Counted from the first letter of the stretch, positions 16,813 to 25,473 are shown. The stretch: DNA of 64,000 nucleotides from Allokutzneria sp. A3M-2-11 16 (GCF_024213555.1 NZ_JANAVO010000011.1:62001-126000), one strand, 5' to 3'. Notes: generated from the sequence alone by a model not told the origin. Numbers and translations: made by a program.

Positions 16813-17463
16813 TCAGCCTCCGGCCAGCTGGTCCAGTGCGGCGGCCTCGGCGCCCCCGCCGGTGAAGTGCAGGGCGGCCAGGTCCTGTCGCGCCTGGAGG
16901 TTCTTCTTGAACAGCAACCCCGCGGGGTGGGAGAAGCCGACGTCGTCCACCGTCAGCACCCGTGCGCCGATGGACACCTTGGCGCGGATCGGGTTCAGCT
17001 CGATGTCGAAGGCTTCCTCGGTGACGCTGAACTCGGTGATCCGCACCGGGATCACGCGGTTTCTGCCCAGCACCAACAGGGTCAGCGGCCCCTCGATCGG
17101 CTCGATCTCCAGCACGCCCTCGCCCGCCCGGTCGTTCTCCCGGTTCAGCTGCGCCAGCGTCGGCGAGAAGCACGCCTCCAGCGCGGCCAGCGCCGGGTGC
17201 AGCCCGTGCCGCTCCACCTCGGGTCGCTCCAGCTGGTCGGCGGCGTCCATCTCCGCGTCGAACTTGTAGTTCTCCTGCGGCGGTCCCTTGAGCCGCAACG
17301 CCTCCAGCCGGTCGCCCGGCTCGTCCGGGGGCACCTGCGGCTTCATCGTCCTGGTGAGCGTGTCCGGGTTGTACTGGAACACGATCACCCGCCGCGGCCC
17401 GCCCGGGTAGGACAGCACGAAGCCGCCGCGCACCACCTTCGGCGAAATCCCTTGAACGCTCAC
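16813..17463 (-). CDS. CIS tube-family protein (tube-baseplate adaptor)
   Basis: 216 residues from GTG 17463, which overlaps the upstream TGA (GTGA). The segment RVIVFQYNPDTLTRTM near residue 25 is the diagnostic start of the contractile injection system tube protein family (CIS_tube). Later blocks are LLVLGRNRVIPVRITEFSV, EEAFDIELNPIRAKVSIGAR and GLLFKKNLQ, which match the second half of that family. In PVC/Afp particles homologues sit at the base of the inner tube and link it to the hub. The next gene encodes the LysM-like partner, which in some systems is fused to this protein. There is no enzymatic motif. Confidence 0.83.
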   Translation of the reverse strand: MSVQGISPKVVRGGFVLSYPGGPRRVIVFQYNPDTLTRTMKPQVPPDEPGDRLEALRLKGPPQENYKFDAEMDAADQLERPEVERHGLHPALAALEACFSPTLAQLNRENDRAGEGVLEIEPIEGPLTLLVLGRNRVIPVRITEFSVTEEAFDIELNPIRAKVSIGARVLTVDDVGFSHPAGLLFKKNLQARQDLAALHFTGGGAEAAALDQLAGG

Positions 17464-18065
17464 GGAAATCTCCCACTCACCACAGCGGTGCCGCCATCGG
17501 GCTTGTACTGGTCCTTGCCGTGCTCCGCTTCCGGAGCGGCGCCGTCGGGCTCCTCGGCCTCCGGCTGGACGGTCCCGGTCGGTGCCAGGGTCTCCAGCTT
17601 CAGGTCCGGGTCGAACCCGAACACCTTCTCGAAGGCCCGGTCGAGAACCGAGGTGTACCGGCTGAGGACGTCGTCCAGGCCGACCTCTCCCAGCAGCCGG
17701 AACAGATCCGACCACTGGAAGGGCCGCGTCGGATCGACTTCCTCGCCGCGCCTTGGCTGTTCCGGGTCTCTCCGGTCGAGCGCACCACGGCGCTTCTGCA
17801 CCATCGGCAGGGCTCGCACGGTCGCCGAACGCAGCAGGACGGCGTAGTGGCGCAGCTCGAAGATCTGGAACTGGGTCAGCTTCGAATCCTTGCGGCCCAC
17901 CTGAGCTTCCAGTGTTGACGCGAGCTGCTGTCTGTCCTGTTGGGACAGTGCGGACAACGGAAGGCTCAGCGGGGTGATGCCGAATGGCGGCACCGCGTTC
18001 GGCGGCACGACCAACCTCCGCGTCGGTGCCGCGTCCTGCTTCCGCGTCGGTTCCCGTGACGTCAT
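17460..18065 (-). CDS. Uncharacterised eCIS operon protein (201 aa)
   Basis: I do not recognise a defined family. ATG 18065 overlaps the upstream TGA (ATGA) and the stop overlaps the next GTG. The first ~45 residues are Pro-rich and basic. A helical block follows (QQDRQQLASTLEAQ, FQIFELRHYAVLLRSATVRA), then a charged linker (LDRRDPEQPRRGEEVD), then a second helical block (WSDLFRLLGEVGLDDVLSRY, TSVLDRAFEKVFGF). The C-terminus is acidic and disordered. The mixture of helical blocks and flexible ends fits a chaperone, adaptor or internal tube component. With the tape-measure gene otherwise missing it is a minor candidate for that role, although it is short. Confidence 0.6.
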   Translation of the reverse strand: MTSREPTRKQDAAPTRRLVVPPNAVPPFGITPLSLPLSALSQQDRQQLASTLEAQVGRKDSKLTQFQIFELRHYAVLLRSATVRALPMVQKRRGALDRRDPEQPRRGEEVDPTRPFQWSDLFRLLGEVGLDDVLSRYTSVLDRAFEKVFGFDPDLKLETLAPTGTVQPEAEEPDGAAPEAEHGKDQYKPDGGTAVVSGRFP

Positions 18066-19051
18066 CAGAAGCTCCCCGTGATCTGGAAGCTGATGCCGAT
18101 GTCCGAGGGACCGACCGTGCTCCGCGAGTAGTTCGGCAGGAACTGGACCTTGACCTTGTCCGCGCCCGGAACCGGCAGCGACGGGCTGATCGTCTTGATC
18201 ATCCGCACGACGAACTCGCCGACCTCCGGGTCCTGGATGGAGCCCACGGTGAGCCCACCGGCGAGGCTCCCGGCCACCGCGCCGAGCGCGACCCACTCGC
18301 CCGCCTTCATCTTGGTGACCGCTTCGCGCCAGCGTTGTTCGGCGACCTTCGTCAGCAGCTCGATCGCCGTGGCGGCGACGGGAACTTTGCTCCCCGCCTT
18401 GAGGACGTCACCCGCGCTACCTGGCCTGGTCGGCTCAGGCTCTTTCCCTCGCGGCAACGGATCGGGGTCTTTCCGCCATTGCGAACCGGGTGTGGGCGCC
18501 GGAGCGGACGGCAACGTCGGCTGGGTCCGGACCGGTCCCGCCGACGGCAGCGTGGTGAGCCCGATGTCGGGAACCGGCCGCGGCGGTGCGTCGGGAAGCC
18601 CGCTCAGCACCCTGATCTCGACGCGGCCGTCATCCGCTCCGGGCATCGTGTCCACGGTGAGCACGTGCGCCGGGACCTTCGCCGCGATCAGCAGCCGCCG
18701 GATCTCGTTGGCGCGCCGCGATCCCAGGTCCACCGAGCCGTGGCCGATGATGCAGAACCGCATGCCGGGCGTCCTGCTCAGCCAACTCGTCAGCTGCATC
18801 GCGACGAACTCCGCGTCCTTGCGGTGCATCGCGGTGACCTTCGCCCCGCCCTTGTCAAACCCGTCGAACGACGCGATGTTCAGCCGGAGGTCGCCGCCGA
18901 GCGACGGCACCGAGCTGAAGTCGCCCTGCATCGCCGTCGCGCCTGGTCCAGTCATCGTCGGTCCAGCCGTCATCGGTCCGGCCTGCTTCGGCCGCCACGC
19001 CGTCGCGGCCGGGCTGGCAGGCACCTTCTTCGCTTCGCGCTCATCCCCCAT
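18065..19051 (-). CDS. OmpA-like domain protein with C-terminal hydrophobic segment (eCIS operon)
   Basis: 328 residues. Residues ~72-150 resemble an OmpA C-terminal/MotB-type fold: FCIIGHGSVDLGSRRANEIR, then RRLLIAAKVPAHVLTVDT and GRVEIRVLSG, matching the 'GHxD..G....N..R...V...L...GV....GR..RVEI' pattern, although the canonical GHTD is GHGS. Residues ~150-215 are a Pro-rich linker. Residues 252-272 (EWVALGAVAGSLAGGLTVGS) are hydrophobic and could span a membrane, followed by ~55 beta-rich residues. No N-terminal signal peptide is seen. It may tether the particle to the envelope or peptidoglycan. That is inference, motivated by Streptomyces CIS needing a membrane protein partner. Confidence 0.65.
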   Translation of the reverse strand: MGDEREAKKVPASPAATAWRPKQAGPMTAGPTMTGPGATAMQGDFSSVPSLGGDLRLNIASFDGFDKGGAKVTAMHRKDAEFVAMQLTSWLSRTPGMRFCIIGHGSVDLGSRRANEIRRLLIAAKVPAHVLTVDTMPGADDGRVEIRVLSGLPDAPPRPVPDIGLTTLPSAGPVRTQPTLPSAPAPTPGSQWRKDPDPLPRGKEPEPTRPGSAGDVLKAGSKVPVAATAIELLTKVAEQRWREAVTKMKAGEWVALGAVAGSLAGGLTVGSIQDPEVGEFVVRMIKTISPSLPVPGADKVKVQFLPNYSRSTVGPSDIGISFQITGSF

Positions 19052-19062
19052 GACGCACCCCC

Positions 19063-20526
19063 TCAGTCCCCCGCGGCCTTGATCAAGTCGGCCTTGACCT
19101 TGTCCGGAATGTGCGTGCTGAGGTGGAGCGCGTACTCCATCTCCTCGCGGCTCAGCGCTTCGGCGAGCTTGCGCAGCCTCCACGGGCTCTTGTCGAACAA
19201 CCGCTGCTCGTTGGCCGGGAGCGCCCGGATGAGATCGCCGACCTCGCGTTCCTTCACGTCGAGGTCGTTGAGGAACGCGTCGAGCTGGTGCAGCTTCGGC
19301 ATGGTGTTGACCCGGCCGAGGGCGGCCCCGCCGGTGTAGTCCGGCCCCACCTGGGGCATCGAGGTCGTCGGATCGGGGGCGGGGGCGCGGTCGGCCCTGA
19401 ACAGGCGGCGTCTCGTCGGCGGGGCGGAGAAGTGCGCGCCCACCCGCATGCCGTACTTCCACCGGTCCTCGGGTTTCATGATGTCGCCGGTGAAGTTGGG
19501 CATCTCCCCGCCGATGACGCTCGGGTGGCCTTCGATCGGGAATCCCTCGATCCTGCCGAGCCCGAAGGTCTTGCCCGCGTTGAGCCGGGCTCCACGGCCC
19601 GATGCCAGCTCCCCGAACCCGGTCCTGGCCGCCTCCGGAGCCTCGCTGTACACGCCCTTGATCAGGTTCTGCTCCTCGGCGAGGGTGTGCGCGTCCCATG
19701 CGGTCGCCGCGTCGCCCTTGAGCGGGTCCTTCAACTCCCACAGGGCCTTCAGCTTCGGCAGGACGTCGTCGAAGATGACCTGGTTGCCCTGCCGGACCAT
19801 CGCCTGGATGTCGTTGGTGATCGGGGACACCTTCTCCTTCGCGCCTCCCGTGTCGACCACCTCGGCCGCGCCACTGGCCACCGCGTACGCGGCGAGCGGC
19901 CACTTGGTCTCATGGCCCTTCTTGGTGACCTCCTCGAAGAACCAGCGGTAGAAGTCCCGGCGTTCCGCGACCTGGTGGTACTGGTCCCTCCGCACGTTCT
20001 CCAGGTTGTGCTTGCAAGCCTTCTTCCACGTGTCCGTCCAGTTGAGACGGTCAGACTCCCGCCAGTCACCGAGCGCGGGTTCCCCAGCGCCTTCCGGCAC
20101 CTCGCTCCGCTGCACCACCAGCTCACGGGTTCCACCGCCGGACTTCACCATGGGTCCCGTTGCGTCGGCTTCCCGTTCGAAGCGCTCGCTGCCCAGTTTG
20201 AGGCCGGGCGCGATCTGTTCTCCACCAACGGTTTCATGCCGCTGCTGAAGCACGTGTGCCAGCTCGTGCCGCAACAGGTCGGACCCGAAGTGGCCGTCGC
20301 GGAACAGGATGTGGTCGCCGACCGTCGCCGCCTCGGCACCGAGGTCCACCGCGGCCTGGTGCGCCGCCTGGTCGGTGTGCACCCGCACCTGAGCGAAGTC
20401 CCCGCCCAGCCGCGCTTCCATGTGCTGGCGCGCCTCCTCGGGCAGGCGCTCACCGCCCTGGGCGAAGCGGAACGACTGGTCCTCGTTCTGCACCGCACGA
20501 GCCATCCGCGTGTGTTCACCGGCCAT
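19063..20526 (-). CDS. DUF4157 (eCIS core domain) protein with uncharacterised C-terminal region; candidate effector
   Basis: 487 residues. The DUF4157 domain covers ~25-130, with HMEARLGGDFAQVRVHTDQA and the metal-site motif LRHELAHVLQQRH (HELAH at 87-91). From ~150 on I recognise no catalytic domain. The middle is helical and Trp/Lys-rich (LNWTDTWKKACKHNLENVRR, RRDFYRWFFEEVTKKG). The last ~75 residues form amphipathic helices (LHQLDAFLNDLDVKEREVGD, LPANEQRLFDKSPWRLRKLA, LSREEMEYALHLS) that faintly recall annexin-like or helical repeat units. The start overlaps the small upstream gene by 11 nt. In eCIS loci DUF4157 often heads toxin proteins, so the unknown C-terminus may be a novel effector. 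Confidence 0.78.
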   Translation of the reverse strand: MAGEHTRMARAVQNEDQSFRFAQGGERLPEEARQHMEARLGGDFAQVRVHTDQAAHQAAVDLGAEAATVGDHILFRDGHFGSDLLRHELAHVLQQRHETVGGEQIAPGLKLGSERFEREADATGPMVKSGGGTRELVVQRSEVPEGAGEPALGDWRESDRLNWTDTWKKACKHNLENVRRDQYHQVAERRDFYRWFFEEVTKKGHETKWPLAAYAVASGAAEVVDTGGAKEKVSPITNDIQAMVRQGNQVIFDDVLPKLKALWELKDPLKGDAATAWDAHTLAEEQNLIKGVYSEAPEAARTGFGELASGRGARLNAGKTFGLGRIEGFPIEGHPSVIGGEMPNFTGDIMKPEDRWKYGMRVGAHFSAPPTRRRLFRADRAPAPDPTTSMPQVGPDYTGGAALGRVNTMPKLHQLDAFLNDLDVKEREVGDLIRALPANEQRLFDKSPWRLRKLAEALSREEMEYALHLSTHIPDKVKADLIKAAGD

Positions 20527-20755
20527 GTGGGATCACCCCGTACACCGACCGCGCGACGGACCGGCCCAACTCCGCTCCGGAAAGTCCACTGTGGACTTCA
20601 GCGGAAGCCTTGCGCACCCGGTGATCCGCCCACGTGGTCCGGTTCCCCAGCAGCCGACCCAGCTCCGCCTGCACGGCTTCCTGGATCGCGCCAATGTGCC
20701 GCCGGTCGACGCCTTCGAGCACCAGCTGGTCGATGTGCACCTCGATCCTGGTCAT
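20516..20755 (-). CDS. Small eCIS operon protein (79 aa)
   Basis: 79 residues: an N-terminal beta-strand MTRIEVHIDQLVLEGVD, a helix (RHIGAIQEAVQAELGRLLG) and a C-terminal helix (LSGAELGRSVARSVYGVI). It is coupled by ATGA to the AAA+ gene (20752-20755) and overlaps the next DUF4157 gene by 11 nt. Comparable small ORFs of this shape sit beside DUF4157 genes in other eCIS loci. A chaperone or loading adaptor for the downstream DUF4157 protein is a reasonable guess but cannot be shown. Codon usage and coupling support it as a real gene. Confidence 0.68.
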   Translation of the reverse strand: MTRIEVHIDQLVLEGVDRRHIGAIQEAVQAELGRLLGNRTTWADHRVRKASAEVHSGLSGAELGRSVARSVYGVIPHGR

Positions 20756-22779
20756 CGCGCATCACCGGTCCAGACGAAATCCCGTTCCTGGAAGGGGATC
20801 TCGAGCTTGCGGAACTCGGTCCGCGCGGCCTGGAGCACCAGCGGCATGGTGATCACGCCACCGCCGCCCGCGGCCAGGAACGCCGCGTTGAGCGCGATGT
20901 TGCGGACCATGCCGCCGGTGGTCTGGAGCTGGCTGAGCCGGTTGAAGTCCAGGCCGATGCTGGGCGCGTTCGCCGGGAACGCGCGCCGCCACAGCTCGCG
21001 CCGCTGCTCCACCCCGGGGAACGGGAAGTCGATGGTGAACCGCAGCCGCCGCAGGAACGCGACGTCCAGTGCGCTGCGCAGGTTCGTGGTGAGGACGGCG
21101 AGGCCGTGGTAGGCCTCCATCCGCTGCAACAGGTAGCCGACCTCGATGTTGGCGTAGCGGTCGTGCGCGTCCTTGACCTCGCTGCGCTTGCTGAACAACG
21201 ACTCCGACTCGTCGAAGAGCAGGATCGAGCCACCGGTCTCGGCCGCGTCGAACAGCCGGCGCAGGTTCTTCTCGGTCTCACCGATGTACTTGCTCACCAC
21301 GGCGGAGAGGTCGATCCGGTAGAGGTCGAGGTCCAGCTCCGCCGCCAGCACCTCGGCCGCCATGGTCTTGCCGACACCGCTGGGACCGCTGAACAACACG
21401 CTCACGCCGAGCCCCCGGACGATCCGCTCGCCGAAGCCCCACTCGTCGTAGACGGTGCCGCGGTTGGCCACCTGCGCGGCGACCTGGCGCAGCACGGTCA
21501 TTTCCTCTTCTGGCAGCACCAGGTCGTCCCACCCGACCGCGGGTTCCAGCCGCTGCGCCAGCGAGTCCAGCCGCGGCCGGGTCCCGTGCAGGCACGCCCG
21601 CCACAACCGGTCCCGCTGCGCGCCTCCGGCGGCGATCTCCGCGATAGCCCCGACATCGAGCGCGAACTGCCCCGCCAGCTCGCTGACCAACTCCGCGGGC
21701 GCGCCGCCGCCGAGTTCGCCACGCCACGCCTCGGCGCGTTCCTTTGCCGTGGGCGGCGACACGTCGACGACGACCGTGCGCTTGCCCAGCTCCGGCCAGC
21801 TCTCCCGCGCGATGAGCACGTTCGCCCCGCCGATCCGGCTGAGAAACCTTGCCACCGGGGAGAACTTCCCGATCTCCTCGCTGAGCTCGGCGGCGTCGAG
21901 GCACAGCGCCAGCGGCAGCATCGCGGCCTCGCGCCGCCACAGCCGGGCCATTTCGTCCAATTCGGACGGTGTGGCGGGCAGCAGCGCCGCTTCCAGCCGG
22001 TAGGGCACCAGGCCGACCTCGGCGGCGGCGCGCGCGGCCACCAGGCGCTTGCTCGCCTCGTCCGCGCCGACGAGCTGCACGACAGCGTTGCCGCCGTTGA
22101 GCCATTCGTCCCGCAGCAGGGCGACCGCCTCCAGCTGCGACTGCGGCAGAGCCAGTCCCGCCCTTGCCGTCAGCGGCGCGACCAGCGGCTCCAACCGGTC
22201 GTCGAGGTAGTTCAACCCCTTGAGGTAGTTGACGATCCGCTCCTGCGCGCGCAGCGTCGCCGTCACCAAGGGCTGGCCCGCGCCCTGCACGATGTCGATC
22301 AGCCGCCACCTGCGCAGCCCGCGATGCGGTGCGACCACGTCCCACGCGGGTTCCGGCAGCACGCTCAGCGCGAGCCCGAGCGTCGGGTACGCCATGCCCG
22401 AGTTCCCGTGTGCCTGCGCGCACAATCCGCCCAACGCCGGGTCCAGCTCCATGGCCGCGCACAACAACAGCGTGTCCCGCTCGAAGTCCGAGAGCCCGAA
22501 CAACCGCGCGACCGTGTGCAGCGCCGGCTCCGGCGAGATCGCTGCAGCCTGCGTGCGAGCAGCGGCGGCCTGCTCCACCGCTCGGGGCGAGATCCTCTGT
22601 TGTGGTTGCGCCACAACGGGTTGTGGCCTCGATCCCCACCAACGCGAGCGCTGCTCGGGCGGCGGCGGGACCACGGTGCTGACCGTTCGGTTGTCGATCG
22701 CCAGCGTCAGCCGCATCCGCAACCAGTTCAGGGACGCGGAGAGGTAGCGGTCGTTGTTCTGGAGCCAGGCGAGGTCCAT
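20752..22779 (-). CDS. AAA+ ATPase of the injection system (Pvc15/Afp15-like)
   Basis: 675 residues with the AAA core at the C-terminal end. Walker A is SGPSGVGKTMAAE near 465, Walker B is SILLFDESESLF near 520, and the arginine-finger/sensor region LRSALDVAFLRRLRFTIDFP comes about 45 residues later. The N-terminal ~430 residues form the long helical extension typical of eCIS ATPases (FGLSDFERDTLLLCAAMELD, GLALSVLPEPAWDVVAPHRG). Every eCIS has one such ATPase. It is thought to act in assembly or cargo loading in the producer cytoplasm. The start shares one base with the DUF4255 gene's stop (TGATG). Among AAA+ proteins it is like 'ATP-binding protein' Pvc15 rather than ClpV. Confidence 0.92.
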   Translation of the reverse strand: MDLAWLQNNDRYLSASLNWLRMRLTLAIDNRTVSTVVPPPPEQRSRWWGSRPQPVVAQPQQRISPRAVEQAAAARTQAAAISPEPALHTVARLFGLSDFERDTLLLCAAMELDPALGGLCAQAHGNSGMAYPTLGLALSVLPEPAWDVVAPHRGLRRWRLIDIVQGAGQPLVTATLRAQERIVNYLKGLNYLDDRLEPLVAPLTARAGLALPQSQLEAVALLRDEWLNGGNAVVQLVGADEASKRLVAARAAAEVGLVPYRLEAALLPATPSELDEMARLWRREAAMLPLALCLDAAELSEEIGKFSPVARFLSRIGGANVLIARESWPELGKRTVVVDVSPPTAKERAEAWRGELGGGAPAELVSELAGQFALDVGAIAEIAAGGAQRDRLWRACLHGTRPRLDSLAQRLEPAVGWDDLVLPEEEMTVLRQVAAQVANRGTVYDEWGFGERIVRGLGVSVLFSGPSGVGKTMAAEVLAAELDLDLYRIDLSAVVSKYIGETEKNLRRLFDAAETGGSILLFDESESLFSKRSEVKDAHDRYANIEVGYLLQRMEAYHGLAVLTTNLRSALDVAFLRRLRFTIDFPFPGVEQRRELWRRAFPANAPSIGLDFNRLSQLQTTGGMVRNIALNAAFLAAGGGGVITMPLVLQAARTEFRKLEIPFQERDFVWTGDAR

Positions 22780-23984
22780 CAGACGATCACCACCTTCTGG
22801 CTCTCGTCGAAGACTGGCGGCACGTCCGGGCGCCTGATGATGATCCGGCTGTCCACGCCGTCCACCCGCAACCGCGTCAGGTAGGACCCGGGCTTCGCAT
22901 TGGCCATCCTGAAGACCAGCGACCTCGTGGCGTCCGTGATCGGCTCCGCGGTGACGGTGTACGGGCCCACCAACAGGAACGCGCGCTGCCCCGGGTGCAC
23001 GCTCAGCTTGGTGGAGACCTGGATCGTCGCCACACCTTGGATATCCCGGCTGACCTCGCTCGGCACACCCGCGGTGATCCCCGCGCCCACCGGCAACGGC
23101 ACCGAGTTCGTCACCCGCTCGCCCTCCGGGGTGTCGAGGTGCACGGCCGCCGACCAGAGCCCACCGCCGAGATCGGGATCATTCGGGAACACGGCACGCA
23201 CTTCTGTTGCGGTGACAGCGATCTGGTTACCCGTCAGCTCCACCGCCTTCGGCACCACCGGGTGGGTGAGCCGGAGCTTGGCCGGACCGGCGGTCAGGTT
23301 CAGCCCGCGCAGCACGAACGGTTCCCCGGCCAGCACGTCGTTGTCGGCGAGGTCGGCCGCGGTGAGCAACGGGAACGGCGGCGCCGCGCTGCCTTCGACG
23401 ACCGGTCCGCGATCGTCCTTGCCCCGCCGGAGCACCGGCGGCGCCGCCGGGACCCCGCGCCTGCTCTCGATCAGCACGATCCGCACCTCGTAGCCGACGG
23501 TGATCCGGTACTGGGTCTGGAAAGCCGACCACAGCTTGGAGATCTCGTCGGTGGAGATGGAGATCGGCGAGATCTTCACCGACTCGACCTCCTTGGCGAC
23601 GTCGGATTTGACGTTGCCCCCGGCCAGGTCCTCGCCGCTGAACTCGGGGTAGTCGTGCAGCTCCCGCATCGCCGCGCCGAGCAGCTCGTGCGCGGGCAGG
23701 TCGTCGCCCTGGTTGATGAACGGGGTGACCAGGTAGCGCAGGACCAGCGGCAGCGGCGGCCTCGGCCGCTCACCCGCCCTGGTGCGCGCGCCCGGGAACG
23801 GCTCGTTGCGCCAGTGACCGTCCACAGTGGTCTGGTACAGGAACAGGTTGACCAGTGTGGTGGCCTCGGCCGCGGCCTTGTCCGGCGAGAACGCGCTCGC
23901 TCTCGCCCCGAGCTCCCCCACCACCGTCTGGATTCGCCCGAGCAGCAGTTCGGTGACCGCCCTGATCGCCAGGTGGTTGCTCAT
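22779..23984 (-). CDS. DUF4255 tail-terminator/cap protein (Pvc16/Afp16-like) with C-terminal Ig-like domain
   Basis: 401 residues. The first ~190 are a DUF4255 domain (MSNHLAIRAVTELLLGRIQT, TTLVNLFLYQTTVDGHWRNE, PLPLVLRYLVTPFINQGDD), the family of Pvc16/Afp16 caps that terminate the tube and sheath. The second half is beta-sandwich in character (EPFVLRGLNLTAGPAKLRLT, VTATEVRAVFPNDPDLGGGL), like an IPT/Ig-like domain, which actinobacterial homologues often carry. It is ATGA-coupled to the proline-rich gene upstream and adjoins the AAA+ ATPase. It is expected at the distal end of the particle, setting its length together with a tape measure. Confidence 0.88.
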   Translation of the reverse strand: MSNHLAIRAVTELLLGRIQTVVGELGARASAFSPDKAAAEATTLVNLFLYQTTVDGHWRNEPFPGARTRAGERPRPPLPLVLRYLVTPFINQGDDLPAHELLGAAMRELHDYPEFSGEDLAGGNVKSDVAKEVESVKISPISISTDEISKLWSAFQTQYRITVGYEVRIVLIESRRGVPAAPPVLRRGKDDRGPVVEGSAAPPFPLLTAADLADNDVLAGEPFVLRGLNLTAGPAKLRLTHPVVPKAVELTGNQIAVTATEVRAVFPNDPDLGGGLWSAAVHLDTPEGERVTNSVPLPVGAGITAGVPSEVSRDIQGVATIQVSTKLSVHPGQRAFLLVGPYTVTAEPITDATRSLVFRMANAKPGSYLTRLRVDGVDSRIIIRRPDVPPVFDESQKVVIV

Positions 23985-24766
23985 GACGTGCCCCCTCCCC
24001 GGCGGCGGAGGTAGTCCTCCAGGCTCGTGGTGGGCTGCCGCCGTGCCGGTGCCCGGCGTTCGGGCGTCTTCTCGGCGGCCGCCTTGACCTCGACGCGGCC
24101 GATGGTGATGTGCACCGTCTGTTCCACTGGCCGCGACCGCCTCGGCGCCACCGGCCGCGGTGCCTCCGCGATCGGCGCCACCGGAGCGACCGGGGTGACT
24201 ACCGGGATGACTGGCGTGACAGCGGCTTTCTCCTGCTGCACAACGCTTTTCACGACCTCGTGGAGAACCGGCACCGCGATCTCCTTCGGTGGCGTTGTCG
24301 CGACGACGATGGGCGCCCGTCGCGACCTCCTGACCGGAGTCGTCGGCAGGACCTCGGCCGCCTTCGGCGCGTGGACGCTTTCCTGTTGTGGTGCAACGTC
24401 TTTTCTCACCGCCGCCGGGCTATCCGGCAGGGCAGCCCTGACAGGCGGTGACGCGACCACCGGCTCCGTTTCCGGACGCGGCAACGGAGTCCGGGTTGAC
24501 ACAGGCTCCGGAGCCGGGTGCACCGGTGTCGCCGTGTCCACCGGCCCGGGCGCCAGCTCCGGGACGACCGCCTCGGGCCGGAGGATCACCGGTTCTGCGT
24601 CCTTCTGCTGCGGACTTGGCCGATGCTGGTGCTGAACACCAGGTTCCGGCGACGGCTCGGCTACCGGAACCGGGTCGAACAACGAGGGCAGCAGCGGGCG
24701 CACGGCCAGCTCGGCGCCGTCACCGAGCAGCCTGCCGACGAAGTCCGGCTGGGGAATCGTGGTCAT
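23981..24766 (-). CDS. Proline-rich, low-complexity eCIS operon protein
   Basis: 261 residues, mostly Pro/Val/Ala/Glu-rich and predicted disordered (VTPVIPVVTPVAPVAPIAEA, EPVSTRTPLPRPETEP). A short folded N-terminus (MTTIPQPDFVGRLLGDGAEL, VRPLLPSLFDP) and a conserved-looking C-terminal helix (TTSLEDYLRRRGGG) cap the linker. VHITIGRVEVKAAAEK near 220 is a strand motif also seen at the end of similar proteins in related loci. It is coupled to both neighbours (ATGA at 24763-24766 and 23981-23984). It could bridge the zinc-ribbon protein and the cap through its two ends. I cannot assign a family. Confidence 0.65.
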   Translation of the reverse strand: MTTIPQPDFVGRLLGDGAELAVRPLLPSLFDPVPVAEPSPEPGVQHQHRPSPQQKDAEPVILRPEAVVPELAPGPVDTATPVHPAPEPVSTRTPLPRPETEPVVASPPVRAALPDSPAAVRKDVAPQQESVHAPKAAEVLPTTPVRRSRRAPIVVATTPPKEIAVPVLHEVVKSVVQQEKAAVTPVIPVVTPVAPVAPIAEAPRPVAPRRSRPVEQTVHITIGRVEVKAAAEKTPERRAPARRQPTTSLEDYLRRRGGGTS

Positions 24767-25473
24767 GTCCGCGCCGCCTCCAGGTAGAACCGCCGCCGGG
24801 CCGGACCGACCGAGAGAACTTCACGCTCGGTCCAGCCGTAAGCGGTCGCCAACTCGTGGATCTCGTACAACAGCCGCCGGGCGTGCGTGTCCAGCACCGC
24901 CCACAGGTACCCGGCGATGTCGAACGGCGCGCCCCACTCGTGCGCGCACGACGCGCAGCTCATCCCGAGCGACACGTCGGCCTGCGGGTCCAGCTCCGGC
25001 AGCGCCGCGGCCACCGCGTCCAACGCCTCCTCCGGCAGCTTCGCCGGAGGCACCGCCCGCTTGCCCTTCCTGGCCGAGCGGACGCACCGCAGCAGCAACG
25101 CCCGCCGGTCCCGCACCGCGAGCAGATCCGCGGTGCTGACCGGCCGGACGTCCAGCTCCAGCCCGCCTGAGAGGACCGGACCCGTTGTCCCGGCGGAGAC
25201 CCGGAGGTCCACAGTGGACACTTCAGTCTCCAGCCGCCCCTGACAGGACGGGCAGGTCACCGAGCAGCGCAGCCGCTCACCGAACCAGGACTCGTGCAGC
25301 GAGAGCAGGATCGCGTCCCGCCGCCCGATCGGCAGGTCCGCGGCGGTGCCCGGCTCGGCACCGCCGCCCGCCTCGGCCAGCGCCAGCGCCCTGCCCGCCG
25401 CCCCGAGGGAGAAACCCTTCTCCCACAAGGACAGCAGCTCCGCTTCGGAGAACGACGGAGCCACCGCGATCAC
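24763..25473 (-). CDS. T4 baseplate-like zinc-ribbon protein
   Basis: 236 residues. The core RRDAILLSLHESWFGERLRC resembles the T4_baseplate family of baseplate hub-assembly proteins. Two cysteine knuckles are visible: C70, C74, C77 in CSVTCPSCQGRLE and C173, C176 in MSCASCAHEW; together they can coordinate zinc. A WEKGFSLGAAGRALALAE helix starts the protein, and the C-terminus is helical (YLWAVLDTHARRLLYEIHEL). ATG 25473 overlaps the inner-tube stop (ATGA). Homologues follow the tube gene in many actinobacterial eCIS clusters. A role as assembly factor rather than particle part is possible. Confidence 0.74.
   Translation of the reverse strand: MIAVAPSFSEAELLSLWEKGFSLGAAGRALALAEAGGGAEPGTAADLPIGRRDAILLSLHESWFGERLRCSVTCPSCQGRLETEVSTVDLRVSAGTTGPVLSGGLELDVRPVSTADLLAVRDRRALLLRCVRSARKGKRAVPPAKLPEEALDAVAAALPELDPQADVSLGMSCASCAHEWGAPFDIAGYLWAVLDTHARRLLYEIHELATAYGWTEREVLSVGPARRRFYLEAART

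Noticed and set aside
19111-22884. Plus-strand open frame of over 1200 codons opposite the AAA+ and DUF4157 genes
   Set aside because: It is an antisense shadow typical of very high GC DNA. The composition is Arg/His/Leu/Val-rich without domains, while the minus-strand frames carry clear Walker and HELAH motifs.
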